Below are positions 16,876 through 25,337 of a stretch of DNA of 64,000 nt, one piece after another; position 1 is the first letter of the stretch, and every line of letters starts with the position of its first letter. The stretch lies in contig NZ_VOBG01000013.1 in the NCBI RefSeq assembly GCF_008369295.1, positions 62,001 through 126,000 on the forward strand. The letters run 5' to 3'. The position numbers and the translations under genes were made by a program. The stretch comes from Pseudomonas sp. ANT_H4 (lineage in GTDB: Bacteria; Pseudomonadota; Gammaproteobacteria; Pseudomonadales; Pseudomonadaceae). Below the pieces are notes generated by a model, which saw only the letters and a program-made list of their open reading frames with translations, ran no database searches and was not told the origin of the DNA.

Positions 16876-17768
16876 ACGTCCTGGCGCGCCAGCTCAGCCT
16901 TGAGCCACTGCGCCAGTTGCCGGGCGCGCCCATCGGCGGCGCGCTTGGGTAGCCACAACGCCAGTTGCGCCGGGGTTTCACTGAAACCCCACGGCGCAAC
17001 CAGGCGCCCCGCCCGCAGATCCTCTGCAACCAGCGGTTCAGGCGCAATCGCCACCCCAAGACCTGCCACGGCCGCTTCCAGCAAATAATACAAATGCTCG
17101 AAACCTTGCCCGTACTTCAATGCGCCAGGCTCAATCCCGTGACGTTGCGCCCAACTGGGCCAGGCTTGAGGACGGGAAGTGGTGTGCAATAAATTTTCGT
17201 TGCGCAATGCCTCGGCAGGCGCCTGACGCAAACGCTCGTAGTGAGTAAAACGCGGGCTCATGACCGGGCCGATGCGTTCGCTGGTCAATTCATAGACCTG
17301 CATATCCGCCGGCCACGGTGGCTCGGCAAACACCAGCAGGGCGTCCAACCCGGGGCGCCGTGGGTCTAGATCGCCTTCGCCCGCCGACAGGTGCAGTCGC
17401 AAGTCCGGCAACTCAGCGTTCAAACGGCCCAGACGTGGAATAAACCAACGCGCCAGCAAACTGCCTGAACAACCGAGGACAAACGGTGCATCGGCGCTGC
17501 TTTGTGTGAGTTCTGCGCAGGTATCTCTTAACCGCTCGAACGCCTCAAAGCTGGCGTCCCGCAGCCTGATGCCGGCATCTGTGAGTTTGAGCCCGCGCCC
17601 CTCCTTGATGAAAAGACTCACGCCCAAGTGTTCTTCCAACACCTTCAACTGTCGGCTGACCGCGCCATGGGTGACGTGCAATTGCTCGGCGGCCTGGCTG
17701 ACGCTCTTGAGCCGGGCGGTGGCTTCGAACGCGCGCAAGGCGTTCAGCGGGGGAAGGTCTCGGCTCAT
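16872..17768 (-). CDS. trpI: LysR-type activator of trpBA
   Basis: The 298-residue protein has an N-terminal helix-turn-helix (NALRAFEATARLKSVSQAAE, then THGAVSRQLKVLEEHLGV) and a substrate-binding domain with DPRRPGLDALLVFAEPPWPA, a sequence well conserved in Pseudomonas TrpI. TrpI activates the divergent trpBA operon in response to indoleglycerol phosphate. The start at MSRDLPPLNALR agrees with known TrpI; an ATG 24 bases upstream has no ribosome site. The 114-bp gap to trpB should contain the TrpI operator. Confidence 0.93.
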   Translation of the reverse strand: MSRDLPPLNALRAFEATARLKSVSQAAEQLHVTHGAVSRQLKVLEEHLGVSLFIKEGRGLKLTDAGIRLRDASFEAFERLRDTCAELTQSSADAPFVLGCSGSLLARWFIPRLGRLNAELPDLRLHLSAGEGDLDPRRPGLDALLVFAEPPWPADMQVYELTSERIGPVMSPRFTHYERLRQAPAEALRNENLLHTTSRPQAWPSWAQRHGIEPGALKYGQGFEHLYYLLEAAVAGLGVAIAPEPLVAEDLRAGRLVAPWGFSETPAQLALWLPKRAADGRARQLAQWLKAELARQDV

Positions 17769-17882
17769 GATATCTGTGAGTTTTCCTGACATATTGTGGC
17801 GATCTTATCGGTTTTCACAGCCTAGCGTCAGGGGTAGAGTGACCGTCATTGCCTCTCACACGAATTCTTCCTGGAGCGCCCC
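17769..17882. promoter_or_regulatory. trpI-trpB divergent control region
   Basis: This 114-bp gap separates the divergent trpI and trpB genes. In Pseudomonas the TrpI protein is known to bind this interval, repress its own promoter and activate trpBA. I can see a CTGGAGC ribosome site in front of trpB but cannot assign operator halves with confidence. Confidence 0.5.
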
Positions 17883-19124
17883 ATGACTCAGTCCCAGACC
17901 GATCTACGCAACGGCCCTGACGCCAATGGCCTGTTTGGCTCGTTCGGCGGCCGCTACGTGGCGGAAACCTTGATGCCGTTGATCCTCGACCTGGCCCGCG
18001 AATACGAAGCAGCGAAGATCGACCCGGCCTTCAACGAAGAACTGGCCTACTTCCAGCGCGACTACGTCGGACGCCCAAGCCCGCTGTACTTCGCCGAACG
18101 CCTGACCGAATTCTGCGGCGGCGCCAAGATTTACCTCAAGCGCGAAGAGCTGAACCACACCGGTGCCCACAAGATCAACAACTGCATAGGCCAGATCTTG
18201 CTGGCGCGGCGCATGGGTAAAAAACGCATCATCGCCGAGACTGGCGCCGGCATGCACGGTGTGGCCACTGCCACCGTCGCCGCACGGTTTGGCCTGCAAT
18301 GCGTGATCTACATGGGCACCACCGACATCGAGCGCCAGCAGGCCAACGTGTTTCGCATGAAGTTGTTGGGCGCCGAAGTGATCCCGGTAGTCGCCGGCAC
18401 CGGCACCCTCAAAGACGCGATGAACGAAGCCCTGCGTGACTGGGTAACCAACGTCGACAGCACCTTCTACCTGATCGGCACCGTGGCTGGCCCACATCCA
18501 TACCCGGCAATGGTCCGCGATTTCCAGTCCGTGATCGGCAAGGAAACCCGTACTCAGCTGCAAGCCCAGGAAGGCCGTCTGCCCGACAGCCTGGTAGCGT
18601 GCATCGGCGGTGGCTCAAACGCCATGGGCCTGTTCCACCCGTTCCTCGATGACACCAGCGTCGAAATCATCGGCGTCGAAGCTGCCGGTTACGGCATCGA
18701 AACCGGCAAGCACGCGGCCAGCCTCAACGGCGGCGTACCGGGCGTACTACACGGCAACCGCACCTTCCTGCTACAGGACGACGACGGCCAGATCATCGAC
18801 GCCCACTCGATTTCCGCCGGTCTTGATTACCCAGGTATTGGTCCTGAACACGCCTGGCTGCATGACATCGGCCGTGTCCAGTACACCTCGGTCACCGACA
18901 ACGAAGCCCTCGACGCCTTTCACAAATGCTGCCGCCTGGAAGGGATTATTCCTGCACTGGAAAGTGCCCACGCCCTGGCCGAAGTGTTCAAGCGCGCACC
19001 GACCCTGCCCAAGGATCACCTGATGGTGGTCAACCTGTCCGGCCGTGGCGACAAAGACATGCAAACCGTGATGCACCACATGGAACATTCTCAACAAGAG
19101 CACTCCCAGCAGGAGAAACACTGA
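17883..19124 (+). CDS. trpB: tryptophan synthase beta chain
   Basis: The 413-residue subunit joins indole and serine to make tryptophan, using pyridoxal phosphate. The cofactor Lys lies in ELNHTGAHKINNCIGQ, and the phosphate loop CIGGGSNAMG and the GRGDKDM C-terminal motif are intact. The last residues form an unusual His/Gln-rich tail (HSQQEHSQQEKH), which is common in Pseudomonas. TrpA starts at its stop codon (TGATG), so the two chains of the alpha2-beta2 enzyme are made in a coupled way. Divergent TrpI is the expected regulator. Confidence 0.97.
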   Translation: MTQSQTDLRNGPDANGLFGSFGGRYVAETLMPLILDLAREYEAAKIDPAFNEELAYFQRDYVGRPSPLYFAERLTEFCGGAKIYLKREELNHTGAHKINNCIGQILLARRMGKKRIIAETGAGMHGVATATVAARFGLQCVIYMGTTDIERQQANVFRMKLLGAEVIPVVAGTGTLKDAMNEALRDWVTNVDSTFYLIGTVAGPHPYPAMVRDFQSVIGKETRTQLQAQEGRLPDSLVACIGGGSNAMGLFHPFLDDTSVEIIGVEAAGYGIETGKHAASLNGGVPGVLHGNRTFLLQDDDGQIIDAHSISAGLDYPGIGPEHAWLHDIGRVQYTSVTDNEALDAFHKCCRLEGIIPALESAHALAEVFKRAPTLPKDHLMVVNLSGRGDKDMQTVMHHMEHSQQEHSQQEKH

Positions 19125-19933
19125 TGAGCCGCCTGCAAACGCGCTTTGCCCAACTCAAGGAACAAAACCGCGCCGCCCTGGTGACCTTCGTCACCGCCGG
19201 CGACCCGGGTTATGACACCTCTCTGGCAATCCTCAAGGGCTTGCCGGGTGCCGGCGCCGACGTGATCGAACTGGGCATGCCCTTCACCGACCCGATGGCC
19301 GACGGCCCAGCCATTCAACTGGCCAACATCCGTGCGCTGACGGCCAAGCAGAACCTGACAAAAACCCTGCAGATGGTCCGCGAGTTCCGCCAGGGCAACA
19401 GCGATACGCCGTTGGTATTGATGGGCTACTTCAACCCGATCCACATGTACGGCGTACCACGCTTTATTAGCGACGCCAAGGAAGCCGGTGTCGACGGGCT
19501 GATCGTGGTCGACCTGCCACCGGAACATAACAGCGAGCTGTGCGACCCCGCCCAGGCCGCCGGTATCGACTTTATCCGCCTGACCACGCCGACCACCGAC
19601 GATGTGCGCCTGCCAACGGTACTTAACGGAAGCTCGGGGTTTGTGTACTACGTGTCGGTCGCCGGGGTAACCGGTGCCGGTGCCGCCACCCTGGAGCACG
19701 TCGAAGAAGCGGTCACTCGTCTGCGTCGCCATACCGACCTGCCCATCAGTATCGGTTTTGGCATCCGCACCCCGGATCAAGCCGCCGCCATCGCCCGCCT
19801 GGCGGACGGAGTGGTAGTGGGTTCGGCGCTGATCGATCACATCGCCAACGCCAGCAACGACCAACAAGCGATTGATGGCGTGTTGACCCTGTGCGCGGCG
19901 CTGTCAGAAGGTGTACGTAACGCGCGCAAGTAA
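19124..19933 (+). CDS. trpA: tryptophan synthase alpha chain
   Basis: The 269-residue alpha subunit splits indoleglycerol phosphate into indole and glyceraldehyde 3-phosphate. The catalytic Glu lies in DVIELGMPFTDPMADGP and the Asp in LIVVDLPPEH; the phosphate-binding SIGFGIRTPDQA is present. The start codon overlaps the trpB stop by one base. A longer frame beginning inside trpB is rejected because it lacks family similarity. A strong hairpin terminator lies about 75 bases after the stop. Confidence 0.97.
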   Translation: MSRLQTRFAQLKEQNRAALVTFVTAGDPGYDTSLAILKGLPGAGADVIELGMPFTDPMADGPAIQLANIRALTAKQNLTKTLQMVREFRQGNSDTPLVLMGYFNPIHMYGVPRFISDAKEAGVDGLIVVDLPPEHNSELCDPAQAAGIDFIRLTTPTTDDVRLPTVLNGSSGFVYYVSVAGVTGAGAATLEHVEEAVTRLRRHTDLPISIGFGIRTPDQAAAIARLADGVVVGSALIDHIANASNDQQAIDGVLTLCAALSEGVRNARK

Positions 19934-20009
19934 GCGTCTCGTAAGCTGTAGGTAAAGTTCCTGATACACAGGAATCAAGCCGCACAATTACGGCCTAAAC
20001 AGCAAGACC

Positions 20010-20043
20010 AAGGGATTTCGAACCTCGTTCGAAATCCCTTTTT
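20010..20043 (+). terminator. trpBA terminator
   Basis: AAGGGATTTCGAAC and GTTCGAAATCCCTT form a 14-bp perfect stem with a 3-base loop, followed by TTT and further T residues. It ends the trpBA unit before the RcnB-family gene. Confidence 0.88.
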
Positions 20044-20068
20044 GTTGTTTGCGCAATGAGGAATACCC

Positions 20069-20512
20069 ATGAAAATGTCCAAACGTATGATTATCGCGTT
20101 AGGCGTGCTGACACTCAGCGCCAGCGCCCTGGTGCAGGCCGCGCCACCCGACCAGCGTGGCGGACCTGATCGTGGCGGCCCCCAAGGCCAAAATGAGCAA
20201 CGTGGCGATGACCATCGCGGCCCCCAGGGAAATCGCCGTGGCGGGCCGCCCCAGGACTTTGGTCCAGTGCGGGAAATTATCCGCGACAACCACGGACAAT
20301 TCTCGCGCGGCGCGCCACCGCCACGGGGTATCCACTTGGTCAGAGGCCAGCCGCTGCCCCATGGCTACTACGGCGAGCGCCTGGACAATCGCGCCCTAGC
20401 GCACCTGCCGTATTACCAGGGCTATGAATGGCGGCGCTCGGGCCCGGATGTGGTGTTGATCGCCATCAGTACCGGGATCGTCTATCAGATTCTGGACGGC
20501 GTGCTGAACTGA
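20069..20512 (+). CDS. RcnB-family periplasmic protein
   Basis: The 147-residue precursor has a signal peptide ending near ALVQAA, then a low-complexity segment rich in Gly, Arg, Pro, Asp and His (GGPDRGGPQGQ and similar), and a C-terminal RcnB domain with YYQGYEWRRSGPDVVLIAISTGIVYQIL. Enteric RcnB takes part in nickel/cobalt homeostasis in the periplasm; here there is no metal-efflux gene nearby, so a metal role is only a family guess. It is convergent with the dgoT-like transporter gene. Confidence 0.8.
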   Translation: MKMSKRMIIALGVLTLSASALVQAAPPDQRGGPDRGGPQGQNEQRGDDHRGPQGNRRGGPPQDFGPVREIIRDNHGQFSRGAPPPRGIHLVRGQPLPHGYYGERLDNRALAHLPYYQGYEWRRSGPDVVLIAISTGIVYQILDGVLN

Positions 20513-20526
20513 CGCCTAAGTGCTCT

Positions 20527-20557
20527 GGTGGTGAGGGAGCAAGCTCCCTCGCCACAG
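20527..20557. terminator. hairpin between convergent rcnB-like and transporter genes
   Basis: GAGGGAGC and GCTCCCTC pair around AA, extended by weaker flanking pairs. This is the common Pseudomonas 'GAGGGAGCAAGCTCCCTC' type of intergenic hairpin, able to serve both directions. Confidence 0.65.
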
Positions 20558-20572
20558 ATACTCACCAGCTAT

Positions 20573-21882
20573 CTACAGCTCAATGCGCTCGACCTTGCCC
20601 ACCAGCAGGATGTAGGACAACGCCCCAAGCAACGCCAACACCGCGATGTAGGTAATCGCCGGAGCAAACGAATCGCCGCTTGCCAAAAAGCCGATGACGA
20701 TAGGCGTGGTGATCGCCGACAGGTTACCGATGAAGTTGAACACACCCCCGTCAGCCCCAGCAACCGTGCCGGCGCCAGGGTCGACACCAGCGACCAAGTG
20801 ATCGAAGCCAGGCCATTACCGAAGAACGCCACGGCCAGGAAGGCGATAACCCATGCCGTCGAATCAACAAAGTTGGCGCCGATGATCGCCGTGGAAATCA
20901 ACAACCCACCAATGATCGGCAACTTGCGGGCAAAACCCACCGATGCGCCACGGCGAATCAGCCAGTCGGAAAACAGCCCGGAGCACAGCACGCCGACAAA
21001 TGCCGCCAGGAACGGCAGCGACGCCAGCAAGCCAGACTTGATGAAGTCCATGCCGCGATACTTCACCAGATAGGTCGGGAACCAAGTCAGGAAGAACCAC
21101 AGGGTCGAGTTCAGGCAGAACTGCCCCAGGTAAATCCCCCAAAGCTTGCGCTTACTCAGCACGATACCCAGGTCGACCCAACTGAAAGGCGCCTTGCGCT
21201 TGGCGGTTTGCTCCTGGATATCCACCAGCCCGCCGCCCTCGCGGATCAGCTCGATCTCGGCAGCGTTGACCCCTTTGAAATCCCTAGGCTCGCGGTATAC
21301 CGCGTACCAGATCACCGCCCACAGAATGCCAACGACACCGGTGCTGATAAACACCATGTGCCAGCCATAGTGATGCTGCAACCACGCCAGCACCGGCGTC
21401 AGGAACGCCAGGCCGACAAACTGTCCGGAGGTGTAGAAGCCGATAGCGGTGGCCCGTTCGCGCTCGGGAAACCAGGTGGTGACCACGCGGCTGTTGATAG
21501 GGTAGGCCGGCGCTTCCAGGGCGCCGACGGCCATGCGCAGCACAAACAGGGCGATGAAGCTGGCGGCAAAACCGAGCATCACGGTAGCAATGGACCACAG
21601 CAGCAAAGCGACGGTGTACAGAATGCGTGGCGGCACTCGGTCCACCAGCCAGCCACCGGGAATTTGCATGGCAGCGTAGGTCCAGCCAAATGCCGAGAAG
21701 ATCAACCCGACATGCACCGGGTCGATACCCAGTTCAGAGGTCAGGGCCGGGGCGGCAATCGACAGGTTGCTACGGTCCAGGTAGTTGATCACCACGGTGA
21801 TAAACAGCAGGACCATGATGAAATAGCGCTTGCGGGTAGGCGTGACTAAAGAAGCCTTCCCGGTGAAGGATTCAGGTTGCAT
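20573..21882 (-). pseudogene. dgoT: MFS transporter (D-galactonate transporter-like), broken by a frameshift
   Basis: From MQPESFTGKASLV the frame encodes a typical anion:cation symporter of the MFS: NYLDRSNLSIAAPALTSELG, GWTYAAMQIPGGWLVDRVPP and many membrane segments. At a run of five C (20745-20749 on the plus strand) the product changes frame. Before it the sequence reads ARLLGLTG; after it the expected continuation GVFNFIGNLSAITTPIVIGF appears only in another frame and runs to 20573. One extra base in the run would restore an intact protein of about 436 residues. Without it, the last membrane helices are replaced by an unrelated Arg/Ser-rich tail ending at 20569. It is the last gene of the dgo cluster. 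A sequencing error in the homopolymer is as likely as a true mutation. Confidence 0.8.
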
Positions 21883-21943
21883 GGGGTGCCTCTTCTTATG
21901 GTTATTGAGGGCTGATGCCGGACTTACTGAATAAACCGGATTG

Positions 21944-21975
21944 AATGTGGGAGCTGGCTTGCCTGCTCCCACATT
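21944..21975. repeat. REP-type hairpin inside the dgo cluster
   Basis: AATGTGGGAGC and GCTCCCACATT form an 11-bp perfect stem with a 10-base loop. It lies between dgoD and the transporter gene and could reduce downstream expression or protect the upstream mRNA. Confidence 0.65.
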
Positions 21976-22007
21976 GACCGCACTTTTTCAGCAACTGAAT
22001 GGTGTGC

Positions 22008-23156
22008 TTACCACTCCGCAAAACTGCCATCGGCATGACGCCAGATCGGGTTGCGCCAGCGGTGACCAATGGCCGCACGCTCGATCACATATTCCTCGTT
22101 GATCTCAATGCCCAGGCCTGGCCCATTAGGGATTTTCACAAAGCCCTGGTCGTAGTCGAAGACGCCTGGGTCGCGAACGTAATCGAGCAGGTCGTTGCTC
22201 TCGTTGTAGTGGATGCCCAGGCTTTGCTCCTGGATAAACGCGTTGTAGCAAACCGCATCCAATTGCAGGCACGCCGCCAGGGCAATCGGACCCAGCGGGC
22301 AGTGCAGTGCCAGGGCCACATCGTAGGCTTCGGCCATGTTGGCGATCTTGCGGGTTTCGGTGATGCCGCCAGCGTGGGAAGCATCCGGCTGGATGATGTC
22401 GACGTAGCCTTCACTGAGCACCCGCTTGAAATCCCAGCGCGAGAACAGTCGCTCGCCCAAGGCAATCGGGGTACTGGTCAGCGGCGCCAACTCTTTGAGC
22501 GCTTCGTAGTTTTCGCTGAGCACCGGCTCTTCGATAAACATCAGTTTGTAGGGGTCCAGCTCCTTCATCAGCACCTTGGCCATGGGCTTGTGCACTCGAC
22601 CATGGAAGTCGACACCGATGCCGACGTTCGGCCCCACCGCATCGCGCACGGCAGCGACATTGGCCAGGGCCAGGTCGACTTTTTCGAAACTGTCGAGAAA
22701 CTGCAGCTCTTCGGTGCCGTTCATTTTCACTGCGGTGAAACCACGGGCAACGGCTTCTTTTGCAGCACGCGCGGTGTCCGCCGGACGGTCGCCGCCGATC
22801 CACGAATACACGCGGATCTTGTCACGCACCTGGCCGCCCAGCAGGTCGCTGACCGACACGCCCAACGCCTTGCCCTTGATGTCCCACAACGCTTGGTCGA
22901 TGCCGGCCAAAGCGCTCATGTGGATCGCGCCACCACGGTAGAAACCACCGCGATAGAGCACGGTCCAGATGTCTTCGATGTTGCGTGGGTCTTTGCCGAT
23001 CAAATAGTCGGAAAGTTCTTCGACGGCGGCCGCTACGGTATGGGCGCGGCCTTCAACCACGGGCTCGCCCCAACCGGTCACGCCCTGGTCGGTTTCAACC
23101 TTGAGGAAGCACCAGCGCGGCGGCACGATGAAGGTGGTCAGTTTGGTGATTTTCAT
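22008..23156 (-). CDS. dgoD: D-galactonate dehydratase
   Basis: The 382-residue enolase-superfamily enzyme converts D-galactonate to 2-dehydro-3-deoxygalactonate. The sequence MKITKLTTFIVPPRWCFLKV, the metal-ligand regions GVDFHGRVHKP, MFIEEPVL and ALGERLFSRWDF, and the active-site His in QPDASHAGGITE are those of DgoD. The neighbouring aldolase and kinase complete the De Ley-Doudoroff pathway. Length is normal and I see no defects. Confidence 0.95.
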   Translation of the reverse strand: MKITKLTTFIVPPRWCFLKVETDQGVTGWGEPVVEGRAHTVAAAVEELSDYLIGKDPRNIEDIWTVLYRGGFYRGGAIHMSALAGIDQALWDIKGKALGVSVSDLLGGQVRDKIRVYSWIGGDRPADTARAAKEAVARGFTAVKMNGTEELQFLDSFEKVDLALANVAAVRDAVGPNVGIGVDFHGRVHKPMAKVLMKELDPYKLMFIEEPVLSENYEALKELAPLTSTPIALGERLFSRWDFKRVLSEGYVDIIQPDASHAGGITETRKIANMAEAYDVALALHCPLGPIALAACLQLDAVCYNAFIQEQSLGIHYNESNDLLDYVRDPGVFDYDQGFVKIPNGPGLGIEINEEYVIERAAIGHRWRNPIWRHADGSFAEW

Positions 23157-23202
23157 CTTTTTATCTCTCTTGTCAGATGCAGCGCCGGGGCGCCAAACAC
23201 AT

Positions 23203-23823
23203 TCAGTTCAAGGCGTTCCAGGCGGCGACATAAGCCTGGGCGCGGCTCGCTACCTGATCGACGGTCATACCCGGTTTGAACAACCCCGAGCCCAGGCCAA
23301 AGCCTTTGACCCCGGCCTCGACAAACACCTGCATGTTGTCCGGCGTGATCCCACCCACGGGCAACAACACCGTGCCCGCCGGCAATACTGCAAGCCAGGC
23401 CTTGATCACCGCCGGGCCCATTTGCTCGGCAGGAAACAGCTTCAACACATCCGCGCCTTCGGCCAACGCCGCAAAGGCCTCGGTCGGCGTGGCGACGCCG
23501 GGCGACAGATAAAGGCCCGCGGCTTTCGCTGCGCGCAGTACCTTCGCATCGCTGTGGGGCATGACGATCACCTGGCCGCCAGCGGCCTTGACCTGCTCCA
23601 CCTGCTCAGGGGTCAGCACCGTGCCGGCACCGATCAGGCAATCGGCCGGCAGGGTGTCGCGCAGGGTGCGGATGCTGGTGTAGGGATCTGGCGAATTAAG
23701 CGGCACTTCAATGACCCGAAACCCGGCCTGGTACAGCACCTGGCCGATAGCTGCTGCTTCATCCGGGCGCAGGCCCCGCAGGATCGCGATCAAACCGTTG
23801 TGTGTCAGTGCTTGCTTGAGCAT
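23203..23823 (-). CDS. dgoA: 2-dehydro-3-deoxy-6-phosphogalactonate aldolase
   Basis: The 206-residue KDPG/KDPGal-type aldolase cleaves the phosphorylated intermediate to pyruvate and glyceraldehyde 3-phosphate. Signatures include GLIAILRGLRPDEAA, FRVIEVPLNSPDP with the catalytic Glu, the Schiff-base Lys in VLKLFPAEQMGP, and PVGGITPDNM. The ATG has GGAGG upstream inside the end of dgoK; a longer upstream frame belongs to dgoK antisense to nothing and is rejected. Only one base separates the dgoK stop from this start. Confidence 0.94.
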   Translation of the reverse strand: MLKQALTHNGLIAILRGLRPDEAAAIGQVLYQAGFRVIEVPLNSPDPYTSIRTLRDTLPADCLIGAGTVLTPEQVEQVKAAGGQVIVMPHSDAKVLRAAKAAGLYLSPGVATPTEAFAALAEGADVLKLFPAEQMGPAVIKAWLAVLPAGTVLLPVGGITPDNMQVFVEAGVKGFGLGSGLFKPGMTVDQVASRAQAYVAAWNALN

Positions 23824-23824
23824 G

Positions 23825-24802
23825 TCAGGCCTCCAGTACAGGTTGAACGGATGCAGGCAGCAGCCCTGCGGCGACTGCCAACTGCCAAAGGCCACGCTCG
23901 GTGGCCTCCTGTGCCAGCGTCACGCGGGGGAAGCCGCAGAGTTCGAGGGCACGCTGATAGCGGGCGCACAGTTGAGAGTTGCCCACCAGAACGATGTCCG
24001 GCCACCGAGCGCGTAGCCCGGACAATTCGTGGCCGATCAGCAGCCCGGACAGATAGTCCGGTTGCTCGTCCGGCGCCAGTTCACCGGTCAACCCTAGGGT
24101 ACGGGCGCTGAACAAGGTCGACAGCAAGCCCATCTGGCCGGCGGCCGACAACGCTACCTGCACGCCTCGATCAAAGGCGGCCGCCTGAAAGTGTTTTGAA
24201 GGTTGTTGGGTGCGGCCCAGGATGCTGTGCTCGCTGAGCACGGCGAACAGTTCGCCAGTCATGAAAGTGTCAAAGTGGGTAATACAGCCACCCGCCACCT
24301 CGACCCATTTGGAATGACTGCCGGGCAGGCCGATCAACAGTTGGCTGTCGAGGCCGGCGGACAGGCTTTGCAGCACGCCGAGCACCTGGGTTTCTTCGCC
24401 GCGCATTACATTGGGCAAACTCGAACGCTGAATCACACCAGGCACGATATGCACATCGACACCCCGCAGGCTACGCACCACCTGCAGTGCCTGGCCAAGG
24501 GTGGCGACATCGGCGGGTGTGTCGCGGTAGGCCGCTTCGCTCCAGCCCTGGGCGCTGCCAACCATGCCGCAGGCGATGACGGGAAGACCGGGCTGAGCAT
24601 CGAGCCAGTCGCCGCAGGCCGCATCAAATGCCAGCTCGAAACCATCGGTACAGCGAATGCCGGCGATGACCCGAGGCTCGCTGGGCAAATGCATGATCCC
24701 CGACGCCAGGGCGCGTCGTTCGAGGACCAGGCCCCCTGGGCCGAGTTTGTAAGCACGAAGGGAGCTTGTTCCCCAATCGAGCGCGATCAATTGCGCCGGC
24801 AT
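23825..24802 (-). CDS. dgoK: 2-dehydro-3-deoxygalactonokinase
   Basis: The 325-residue sugar-acid kinase has the ATPase-type N-terminus LIALDWGTSSLRAYKL and a second phosphate loop LLIGLPGSHSKWVEV, matching DgoK. It phosphorylates 2-dehydro-3-deoxygalactonate with ATP. It is the first gene of the unit dgoK-dgoA-dgoD-dgoT. A sigma70-like promoter is visible about 45 bases before the ATG. The usual GntR-type dgoR regulator is not in this neighbourhood. Confidence 0.93.
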   Translation of the reverse strand: MPAQLIALDWGTSSLRAYKLGPGGLVLERRALASGIMHLPSEPRVIAGIRCTDGFELAFDAACGDWLDAQPGLPVIACGMVGSAQGWSEAAYRDTPADVATLGQALQVVRSLRGVDVHIVPGVIQRSSLPNVMRGEETQVLGVLQSLSAGLDSQLLIGLPGSHSKWVEVAGGCITHFDTFMTGELFAVLSEHSILGRTQQPSKHFQAAAFDRGVQVALSAAGQMGLLSTLFSARTLGLTGELAPDEQPDYLSGLLIGHELSGLRARWPDIVLVGNSQLCARYQRALELCGFPRVTLAQEATERGLWQLAVAAGLLPASVQPVLEA

Positions 24803-24845
24803 CGCTTCACCTGAAGTGTGTGGGTGCTGAAAAAGCAGATGAGCG

Positions 24846-24875
24846 AATATAAACCTAGGGGCAGTAAAATCTCAA
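24846..24875 (-). promoter_or_regulatory. sigma70-like promoter for the dgo cluster
   Basis: On the minus strand TTGAGA (24875-24870) and TATATT (24851-24846) are separated by exactly 18 bases, about 45 bases upstream of dgoK. Upstream of it lie two TATATA-containing boxes (24876-24898 region) that could be operator sequence. The call rests on motif match only. Confidence 0.45.
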
Positions 24876-24979
24876 TATATAAATAACAGTCCCATATATA
24901 GGGCATCTACAAGCGGAGCCCTACAACTCTTTGCGCTTTTACCGCGAGCAAAAAGGGGATTCACGTGACAAGACGGTGG

Positions 24980-25306
24980 TTAAAAAATCGACAGATCCAA
25001 AGTACGCATCGCGCCCATCCAGATCGCGTACTCGGTATGGTCTTTCAAGTCATCGCCGGTCTCGGGGTGCAAGAACACCACCAAGCCTTTGCGATTAAGC
25101 GCCAGCCACGGCAGGACTACGCCAATGTATTCCGGATCAAATGCCAGCTGGCAGCTCCAGTCCGGGTGCGGGCCCACCGGGCGCTCATGCACGCGGCCCA
25201 TGCGCAGCGGGAACAATTGCGCCGCTTCCTCACAGAGCTTGCGCGCCTGTGAGAGGGTGCTGGCGTCGAAATAGATGTGGGCGTGGTAGCCCTTGATACG
25301 TTGCAT
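24980..25306 (-). CDS. DOPA 4,5-dioxygenase-family protein
   Basis: The 108-residue protein has the family's metal-binding pattern: GYHAHIYFD at the start and HPETGDDLKDHTEYAIWMG near the end, plus RVHERPVGPHPDWSCQLAF in the middle. Family members cleave catechol-type rings such as DOPA in fungi; in bacteria the substrate is unknown. I start it at MQRIKGYHAH, as in relatives; an upstream in-frame codon would add 14 residues without a good ribosome site. It lies directly after the choline-sulfate LysR gene on the same strand, with 31 bp between stop and start. Confidence 0.83.
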   Translation of the reverse strand: MQRIKGYHAHIYFDASTLSQARKLCEEAAQLFPLRMGRVHERPVGPHPDWSCQLAFDPEYIGVVLPWLALNRKGLVVFLHPETGDDLKDHTEYAIWMGAMRTLDLSIF

Positions 25307-25337
25307 GACGAATTCCGAACTCAATAATTGGCAGATC

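Noticed and set aside
18926..19123. Upstream extension of trpA into trpB
   Set aside because: The extension is in the wrong frame of trpB sequence and has no similarity to TrpA; the start at the TGATG junction matches the family.
20569..20797. Programmed frameshift in the transporter gene
   Set aside because: The run is short, there is no stimulatory hairpin visible nearby, and MFS carriers are not known for it; error or mutation is simpler.
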